NCBI RefSeq assembly: GCF_016100455.1
Contig: NZ_JACFSK010000001.1
Span: 2,161,674 to 2,225,673, forward strand
Direction of reading: 5' to 3'
Source of the DNA: Bartonella sp. M0283
Lineage (GTDB): Bacteria; Pseudomonadota; Alphaproteobacteria; Rhizobiales; Rhizobiaceae
DNA: 64,000 nt
In this document: one piece after another, positions 58,819-64,000 of the stretch
Layout: every line of letters begins with the position of its first letter
Position numbering within the stretch: position 1 is the first letter of the stretch
The notes under the pieces: generated by a model
Database searches by the model: none
Told to the model about the DNA's origin: nothing
Seen by the model: the letters and a program-made list of their open reading frames with translations, nothing else
Translations under genes and position numbers: made by a program

Positions 58819-59764
58819 TATTTTGCTGTTTTAGCCCTTCTTCTTTTTCCTTGTTCTGTTCAATTGCGCGCACCAATTGGCCAGGCTGTTGCTGACGGTT
58901 ACGATAAAACATAATGGCTGCGTTGATTTCTCCACCAAGAATAAAAATGGCACTCAACATATAGAGGAAAATGATTGCCACCATGATCGAGGCGAGCCCT
59001 GCATAAGTGGAAACATAATTGGCAAATGTCGCCAGATATTGTGCGAAGAGCATGGAGGCCAAAACCCAAACCACCATGGTTACGCCAATTCCGGGCAAAA
59101 TATCGGCCAATTTCCGCTTTCCGGCAGGAAGCCATTTATGGGCAATCAACAGACTGATCAACAGAACAACCACCGCAATGGCATAACGCCAGAAGCGGAT
59201 AGTGCCAACATATTGGCCGATAACCGGATAATCATGTTGAAGAATATTGATAACAAGCGGTGCCAGCACCAGAAGAAAACTGATAACCATCAATCCTATC
59301 GTGCCGACAATAACGAAAAACAGACTTTGAAACCGGCAGAAAAACAGGCTGCGCCGATCAACCACGCGATAGGCACGATTAAGCGCGGTTCGCAATGCTT
59401 CCACGCCGTTTGAAGCAAAATAGGCTGTTCCGATGACCGAAATGGTCAACAGACCACCGCGCTGAATGGTCATGACATTGACGACTTCCTTGACAATCGG
59501 ACCGGCGATTGCATCGGGCAGCATTTTCAAAAGCGCATTGACACTTTGCTGGGTATAGGCACGTGCACCAATAAAACTTGCGAGTGATGTTGCAAAAATC
59601 AGGAAAGGAAATAGCGCCATCAAACCGGACAAAGCTATATGACTGGCAAAAGCACTGCCAGAATCACGGAAATAGTGGCTGACAGCGTTATATAAAATGC
59701 GCCAACAAAAGCGTAAGGGTCTCGGCTTCAAATCAATGTCTTTCCCGTTAATCAACCCGAGCAT
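58766..59764 (-). CDS. YihY/UPF0761 family inner-membrane protein
   Basis: 332 residues with six helices and the BrkB/YihY fold (ASHIALSGLMALFPFLIFATSL, then AYFASNGVEALRTALNRAY). Once annotated as ribonuclease BN, which is wrong for this family; function unknown. The C-terminus is a low-complexity Q-N-N-D-G repeat created by the 18-bp duplication at 58790-58825. Its end overlaps the start of the yaiI-like gene by up to 53 bases. Confidence 0.88.
   Translation of the reverse strand: MLGLINGKDIDLKPRPLRFCWRILYNAVSHYFRDSGSAFASHIALSGLMALFPFLIFATSLASFIGARAYTQQSVNALLKMLPDAIAGPIVKEVVNVMTIQRGGLLTISVIGTAYFASNGVEALRTALNRAYRVVDRRSLFFCRFQSLFFVIVGTIGLMVISFLLVLAPLVINILQHDYPVIGQYVGTIRFWRYAIAVVVLLISLLIAHKWLPAGKRKLADILPGIGVTMVVWVLASMLFAQYLATFANYVSTYAGLASIMVAIIFLYMLSAIFILGGEINAAIMFYRNRQQQPGQLVRAIEQNKEKEEGLKQQNNDGQQNNDGQNDHKVVS
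58790..58825. repeat. 18-bp tandem duplication
   Basis: The 18-base unit TTGTCCGTCATTATTTTG occurs twice in perfect tandem (58790-58807, 58808-58825). On the minus strand it adds six residues to the YihY tail and a second candidate start codon to the YaiI-like gene without shifting either frame. Confidence 0.9.
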
Positions 59765-59953
59765 ATGAGGCTGATCGCACAGACTAACGTATAAAATTAT
59801 TTTAATTGAGAACGCAATCTAAACAAGCATTACAATAGCTATTTCAATGTTTTCCCGTCATTTGATCGCGTCAGAGACGCTTTAATGGACTTTGCTACAG
59901 GCAATTCTATCTATATTTTTAAAAGCGACAGACGATTTCCCGAGGAGTCCAAA

Positions 59954-60514
59954 ATGGTCAAAATCAATAAAATCTACACGCGTACAGGTGATGATGGAAC
60001 AACCGGTCTTGTTAATGGTCCCAGACGCTCGAAAGCCGATTTGCGCGTTGATGCTTATGGCTCGATTGATGAAACCAATGCGACAATCGGACTTGCCCGT
60101 CTCGAAACGGTAAGCGAGCTCGACAAAATGCTCGAAGAAATACAAAATGACCTGTTCGATCTCGGGGCCGATCTGGCAACACCTCAAGAAAGCGAAAATA
60201 AAACAGATTTGCGTGTTTTATCCACCCAGACAAAACGACTCGAGGATGAAATCGACAGGTTGAATGAAAAACTCTCGCCCTTGAAATCCTTTGTTTTACC
60301 CGGCGGGTCCAAAGCATCAGCCTATCTACACCTTGCCCGCACTGTCGCAAGACGTACCGAACGGACCATTGTTGCATTGAGTGAACAGGAACATGTCAGC
60401 AAGGATGTTCTAGGCTATATCAACCGGCTTTCGGATTTTCTGTTTGTTGCTGCCCGTTATGCTAATGATTGTGGTAAAAATGATGTATTATGGGTACCGG
60501 GAAAGAATCGCTAG
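59954..60514 (+). CDS. Cob(I)alamin adenosyltransferase, PduO/MMAB type
   Basis: Makes adenosylcobalamin from ATP and cob(I)alamin. 186 residues from ATG 59954 with GAGGAG upstream; 23 upstream codons are ignored. PduO marks: KIYTRTGDDGTTGL (ATP-binding), RVDAYGSIDETNA, and the C-terminal RTERTIVAL...NRLSDFLFVAARYAN with the conserved arginine/aspartate face. It would supply the cofactor of the methylmalonyl-CoA mutase at 24986. Next gene begins 15 bases on, forming an operon. Confidence 0.93.
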   Translation: MVKINKIYTRTGDDGTTGLVNGPRRSKADLRVDAYGSIDETNATIGLARLETVSELDKMLEEIQNDLFDLGADLATPQESENKTDLRVLSTQTKRLEDEIDRLNEKLSPLKSFVLPGGSKASAYLHLARTVARRTERTIVALSEQEHVSKDVLGYINRLSDFLFVAARYANDCGKNDVLWVPGKNR

Positions 60515-60529
60515 AGGAGGAACCAGCGC

Positions 60530-61402
60530 ATGATAAAGACGGTCGCTATTGTCGGAGCAGGACAAATGGGGGGAGGAATTGCCCAAACTGTTGCGACTGC
60601 CGGTTTTGAAGTTCTCCTTTACGATATTTCAGCCGAACAGGTTGAACATGCCATTTCGACGATAGAATCAAATCTTGCCCATCTCGTTAAAGCCGGAAAA
60701 ACGAGCGAGCAACACCGGCTTCAAACACTCGAAAAACTTTCAACCCGATTGACTATCGATGAGTTGAAAAATGCCGACCTTATCATTGAAGCTGCAAGCG
60801 AGGATGAGAATATCAAAAGGGATATTTTCATCAGTCTATGCGAGAATCTTGCCCCAGCAACCATTCTGGCCACCAATACATCGACCATTTCGATTACCCG
60901 TCTTGCCGCAACTACAAACCGGCCGGAAAAATTCATTGGCACGCATTTTATGAATCCGGTGCCACAAATGAAGCTTGTTGAAGTGGTGCGTGGCATTGCA
61001 ACCAGCGAAGAGACCTATTCGACAATCTGCGATTTTGTCACTTCAATCGGCAAAACTTTTACAGTTACAGAAGATTTTCCGGCCTTTATCGTCAATCGTG
61101 TCTTGGTGCCGATGATTAACGAAGCGATCTACGCTCTTTATGAGGGTGTGGGAGATGTCAATGCAATTGATACAGCTTTGAAACTCGGGGCCAATCATCC
61201 GATGGGTCCATTGGAACTTGCCGACTTTATCGGGCTTGATGTCTGCCTTGCTATTATGCATGTTTTGCATCAAGGCTTATCAGACTCGAAATATCGTCCT
61301 TGCCCCTTATTGATAAAATATGTCGAAGCCGGCTGGTTGGGGCGCAAAAGTGGCCGTGGCTTTTACGACTATAGCGGTGAAACACCAGTCCCCACACGTT
61401 GA
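60530..61402 (+). CDS. 3-hydroxybutyryl-CoA dehydrogenase
   Basis: NAD(P)-dependent oxidation/reduction of 3-hydroxybutyryl-CoA, used in short-chain acyl-CoA or polyhydroxybutyrate metabolism. 290 residues. Rossmann motif GAGQMGGG at 9-16, catalytic HFMNPVPQMKLVE (His) and the glutamate-containing region, and C-terminal GANHPMGPLELADFIGLD. GAGGAGGA before ATG. In Hyphomicrobiales it commonly follows the adenosyltransferase and sits near etfAB; here etf genes are not next to it. Confidence 0.94.
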   Translation: MIKTVAIVGAGQMGGGIAQTVATAGFEVLLYDISAEQVEHAISTIESNLAHLVKAGKTSEQHRLQTLEKLSTRLTIDELKNADLIIEAASEDENIKRDIFISLCENLAPATILATNTSTISITRLAATTNRPEKFIGTHFMNPVPQMKLVEVVRGIATSEETYSTICDFVTSIGKTFTVTEDFPAFIVNRVLVPMINEAIYALYEGVGDVNAIDTALKLGANHPMGPLELADFIGLDVCLAIMHVLHQGLSDSKYRPCPLLIKYVEAGWLGRKSGRGFYDYSGETPVPTR

Positions 61403-61884
61403 GGCTTCTTAAAAAGCGAGAAGGCATAAAGCGTTATCAAAAAACAAAAACGATAAAATAACGGCTTTGAACTTCAGAAATCTCACGACTCATAATGAAA
61501 TAAATTGTTACACCTCGGAAAAGAGTTAAAGCCACTCTTTTCCGGCTTCCGGACAAAATTCTTCAATGACCCGTTCGTGAAAAACAACAAAACTTGTCGA
61601 AAAAGCCTTTTTTAAAGGGTCTTTCAATCCTGCATTTTTTTGGAAACTCGAAGATAGTCCACTTAGGGAATTTGATGACATGTAAAGCTGATGGCTTTTG
61701 TGAAGTTGGCTTAACGGAAAAAAACAAAACATAATCAGTTTTAAAACCGGTAAGCAACAAAACATAAGTCACTGAACGCAAGTGTTTTCAGGCCATAACG
61801 CTTGGTAAGACGCGTCAAATCGAATGCCGTAAATTCTTAACAAAACCGCTTTTTAAAAAAGTCAAAGTTTCGCTAAAAAACGAA
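61403..61884. other. Intergenic gap with a doubtful small minus-strand frame
   Basis: No supported gene in 480 bases. The minus frame 61526-61684 encodes 52 residues ending in a protein-like HERVIEEFCPEAGKEWL, but has no ribosome site; it may be a remnant. Confidence 0.4.
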
Positions 61885-62892
61885 TCAGCTACGCAATTTT
61901 TCAGGGATAATACGATCGGGTGGACGATGGTGGTCGATAAAAGCTCTGATATTGATGATGACTTTTTCCCCCATATTAATCCGGCTTTCGACTGTTGCAG
62001 ACGCCATATGCGGCAAAAGCACTACTTTGCCTTGCTTTGCCAATTTGGCGAGCGACGGACTGAAATTCGGTTCTTTTTCGAAGACATCAAGACCTGCGCC
62101 GGCAAGTTTGCCATTTTCTATCTGTCGGGCAAGGGCATTTTCATCAATAATTTCACCACGAGCCGTGTTAACGACGTAGGCCGTTTCCTGCATCAAAGCG
62201 AGACGTTCCGCTGAAAGGAGATGGTAAGTCTTCTCGGTAAGCGGGCAATTGATTGAAAGAATATCAATCGTCTTCAACATATCATCAAGATCGGCCCAAT
62301 AGGTCGCTTCAAGCTGTTCTTCAATTTTTTCGCTGACGCGGGCGCGATTATGATAATGAATTGAAAGACCGAATGCTTTAGCGCGGCGCGCAACCGCTGT
62401 ACCGATACGCCCGAGACCGATAATGCCGAGTTTCTTTCCATAGATGCGCCGCCCCAACATCCAGTCCGGCGACCAACCCGGCCAGATACCGCTTTCATTC
62501 AATACATTGGCACCCTCGACAAGGCGACGTGGCACCGCCAGTATCAGTGCCATTGCCATATCGGCAGTATCTTCTGTTTGAACATTCGGGGTGTTGGTCA
62601 CAAGGATACTACGACCGGTTGCCGCGTTAATGTCGATATTATCGGTACCATTGCCGAAATTGGCAATCATCCTGAGATTATCTCCCGCCTGATCGATAAG
62701 GTCCTTGTCGATAATATCGGAAATTGTCGGCACCAGAACATCTGCACGTTTTACCGCATCAACCAGTTCCTGTCGTGACATTGGCCGATCTTGTTTGACA
62801 ACCTCGGTATTGAAAAGCTCGCACATGCGTCTTTCAACCTGTTCCGGAAGCTTGCGTGTCAAAATGACCAACGGTAATTTTTTCCCCTGCAT
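61885..62892 (-). CDS. D-isomer-specific 2-hydroxyacid dehydrogenase (glyoxylate/hydroxypyruvate reductase-like)
   Basis: 335 residues from ATG 62892, preceded by GAGG; 20 upstream codons are open but not used. NAD-binding GLGRIG, catalytic R in VNTARGE, E in FEKEP and H in LPHMAS are intact. Closest type is the glyoxylate reductase (GRHPR/GyaR) group; phosphoglycerate dehydrogenase is excluded because the ACT domain is missing. Divergent from the SH3 gene at 63042. Confidence 0.9.
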   Translation of the reverse strand: MQGKKLPLVILTRKLPEQVERRMCELFNTEVVKQDRPMSRQELVDAVKRADVLVPTISDIIDKDLIDQAGDNLRMIANFGNGTDNIDINAATGRSILVTNTPNVQTEDTADMAMALILAVPRRLVEGANVLNESGIWPGWSPDWMLGRRIYGKKLGIIGLGRIGTAVARRAKAFGLSIHYHNRARVSEKIEEQLEATYWADLDDMLKTIDILSINCPLTEKTYHLLSAERLALMQETAYVVNTARGEIIDENALARQIENGKLAGAGLDVFEKEPNFSPSLAKLAKQGKVVLLPHMASATVESRINMGEKVIINIRAFIDHHRPPDRIIPEKLRS

Positions 62893-63041
62893 AGAAAACC
62901 TCGAAATATTTCCAATATTTTTCGCGATTATTGAGACCTCTTTAACCAGCACTATGGCATAGGATCATCAGGCTGTCATGAGTCTGGTCTGCTTATAGCA
63001 GAAAAGATACCAAAGAACACAAGAGAAGAGAGGCACACACA

Positions 63042-63632
63042 GTGGACAGTTTCAGCAAATTCCGTTTTTCGAACCTCGGAAGAATGTTTTGTTCAGCAAG
63101 CATTTGTTCGATTCTGACGGGTTTGTCCTTGTTAGTTTTCCCCGTTTCCGCCCTTGCAGAAGAAGCGGCTCAGGAAGCTTCCCAGAATGTGGGGCCTAGC
63201 GGTTTGCCATTGCCGCGTTTTGTTTCTATCAAACCGGCGCGTGTCAATGTACGTGTTGGTCCCGGACGTAATTATACGGTCGTGTTCTCTTATCAAAAAC
63301 AAGGATTACCTGTGGAAATTACACAGGAATATGACCAATGGCGCAAAATTCGCGACTCGGATGGCGATGAAGGTTGGGTTTACCAGTCCCTTTTATCAGG
63401 CCATCGCACGGCAATGATAACGCCTTGGCAAAAAGACAAATCCAAGCTTGCCCCCATGCGTCAGGAACCGAGCGAAAATGCACCGCTTGCTGCCGAACTC
63501 GAGCCCGGCGTTATCGCTTCAATTCATAAATGCGACGGTAAATGGTGCGAACTCGACGTCAACCATACACGCGGCTATGTAGCCCAAGACCAACTTTGGG
63601 GTGCCTATCCCGGCGAGACCGTCAAGAACTGA
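63042..63632 (+). CDS. SH3-domain periplasmic protein (SH3_4/DUF1058)
   Basis: 196 residues. The start is GTG at 63042, with AGAGG 9 bases upstream; an ATG at 63084 would also keep the signal. A signal peptide ends near residue 40 (VSALAEEA). Two bacterial SH3 domains follow: about 62-118 (VNVRVGPGRNYTVVFSYQKQGLPVEI) and about 130-190 (PSENAPLAAELEPGVIASIHKC...WCELDV). Two cysteines in the second domain could form a disulfide. Such proteins bind peptidoglycan or partner proteins at the envelope; role unknown. Confidence 0.88.
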   Translation: MDSFSKFRFSNLGRMFCSASICSILTGLSLLVFPVSALAEEAAQEASQNVGPSGLPLPRFVSIKPARVNVRVGPGRNYTVVFSYQKQGLPVEITQEYDQWRKIRDSDGDEGWVYQSLLSGHRTAMITPWQKDKSKLAPMRQEPSENAPLAAELEPGVIASIHKCDGKWCELDVNHTRGYVAQDQLWGAYPGETVKN

Positions 63633-63761
63633 TTTTTCTACTGCTGATAGCGGCTTTCAAATTGCGTCCGCCAGAATCATCCGGTTTTGATGCCCATCCA
63701 CAGTGATATTGTTTCAGAATATCGGTTTAACTCTCACAATTTTTTAAAAAAATTATACCGG

Positions 63762-64000
63762 CTTTTTGGGATGTCGCTTTTAAAACATATGCACATCTTG
63801 TCCAAAAACCGTTTCACACTTTTTGGGATGTCGCTTTTAAGTGCACGCACATCTTGTCCAAAAACCGTTTCACACTTTTTGGGATGTGGCTTTTTTAAGT
63901 GCACGCACATCTTATCCAAAAACCGTTTCACACTTTTTGGGATGTGGCTTTTTTAAGTGCACGCACATCTTATCCAAAAACCGTTTCACACTTTTTGGGA
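63762..64000. repeat. Tandem array of about 57-bp palindromic repeats, continuing beyond the window
   Basis: Four full copies start at 63762, 63819, 63875 and 63933 (57, 56, 58 and 58 bp) and a fifth begins at 63991. Each copy has arms TTTTTGGGATGT.../...ACATCTT-TCCAAAAA around a centre containing TTAAGTGCACG, so each can fold into a long hairpin. Copies 3 and 4 are identical; copies 1 and 2 carry GTCGC in place of GTGGC and TTG in place of TTA. Frames across the array are chance. Confidence 0.92.

Noticed and set aside
58766..59764. Ribonuclease BN
   Set aside because: The protein is a multi-helix YihY membrane protein without a metallo-beta-lactamase fold.
63762..64000. Tandem repeats as a CRISPR array
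   Set aside because: Units abut directly with no unique spacers, and there are no cas genes.

Overview
The window reads as a chromosomal segment of an alphaproteobacterium of the order Hyphomicrobiales (Rhizobiales), most like the Bartonella/Brucella branch. This rests on gene families and gene order (hemW-rdgB-rph next to hrcA, argB with a pyrimidine 5'-nucleotidase, aroK-aroB with xerD and accA, lptM-lysA next to argH and a TlpA thioredoxin), on a CenR-type response regulator, a TIGR02302 protein and a tRNA-Arg(CCU) split by a group I intron. Base composition looks moderate (mid 40s % GC by eye) with AT-rich gaps. Species cannot be named from the sequence alone. There are no rRNA genes, insertion sequences, CRISPR arrays or prophage. 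Most of the window is housekeeping; the accessory parts are short.

Layout. 1-10 kb: a cut-off MFS symporter, dapE, dnaJ and dnaK (with a recognisable heat-shock promoter), a frameshifted small gene, a small secreted repeat protein, a LOG-family hydrolase, dapD, and a candidate small RNA with its own promoter and terminator (9366-9541, minus). 10-14.6 kb: lepA, then the compact minus-strand operon argB - HAD nucleotidase - EamA transporter. 14.8-27.6 kb: a propionate island: prpE, a LysR/aldo-keto reductase pair, the regulator pccR divergent from pccB-pccA-methylmalonyl-CoA mutase-epimerase. 28-36.8 kb: hemW-rdgB-rph, divergent hrcA, an NMT1-type ABC transporter, an atypical hemC, and grpE. 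37-43 kb: a D,D-carboxypeptidase with a SPOR domain, the intron-containing tRNA-Arg, aroB-aroK, a small membrane protein coupled to xerD, accA. 44-50 kb: a parS-like site, an L,D-transpeptidase, cenR, a cyclic-nucleotide-binding protein, a methyltransferase, a small lipoprotein, a second aldo-keto reductase, cysK. 50.7-64 kb: a DUF305 protein, TIGR02302, lysA/lptM, argH, tlpA, a yaiI/yihY overlap, a cobalamin adenosyltransferase with 3-hydroxybutyryl-CoA dehydrogenase, a 2-hydroxyacid dehydrogenase, an SH3 protein, and a tandem array of about 57-bp palindromic repeats running off the right edge.

How the genes work together. PrpE, PccAB, the epimerase and the B12-dependent mutase form a complete route from propionate to succinyl-CoA; the PduO-type adenosyltransferase at 59954 would supply the adenosylcobalamin. 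Palindromes and direct repeats of a TTTGCAAA-like element lie just upstream of prpE and of pccR, suggesting that PccR controls both. dapD, dapE and lysA cover part of the lysine/diaminopimelate branch; argB and argH part of arginine synthesis; dnaK, dnaJ, grpE and hrcA the chaperone system and its repressor.

The strongest unusual elements are the group I intron in tRNA-Arg(CCU), the promoter-to-terminator small RNA at 9.4 kb, the PccR-like operator pair, the atypical hemC lodged with an ABC transporter between hrcA and grpE, and the terminal palindromic repeat array. No wholly new defence or mobile system was found.
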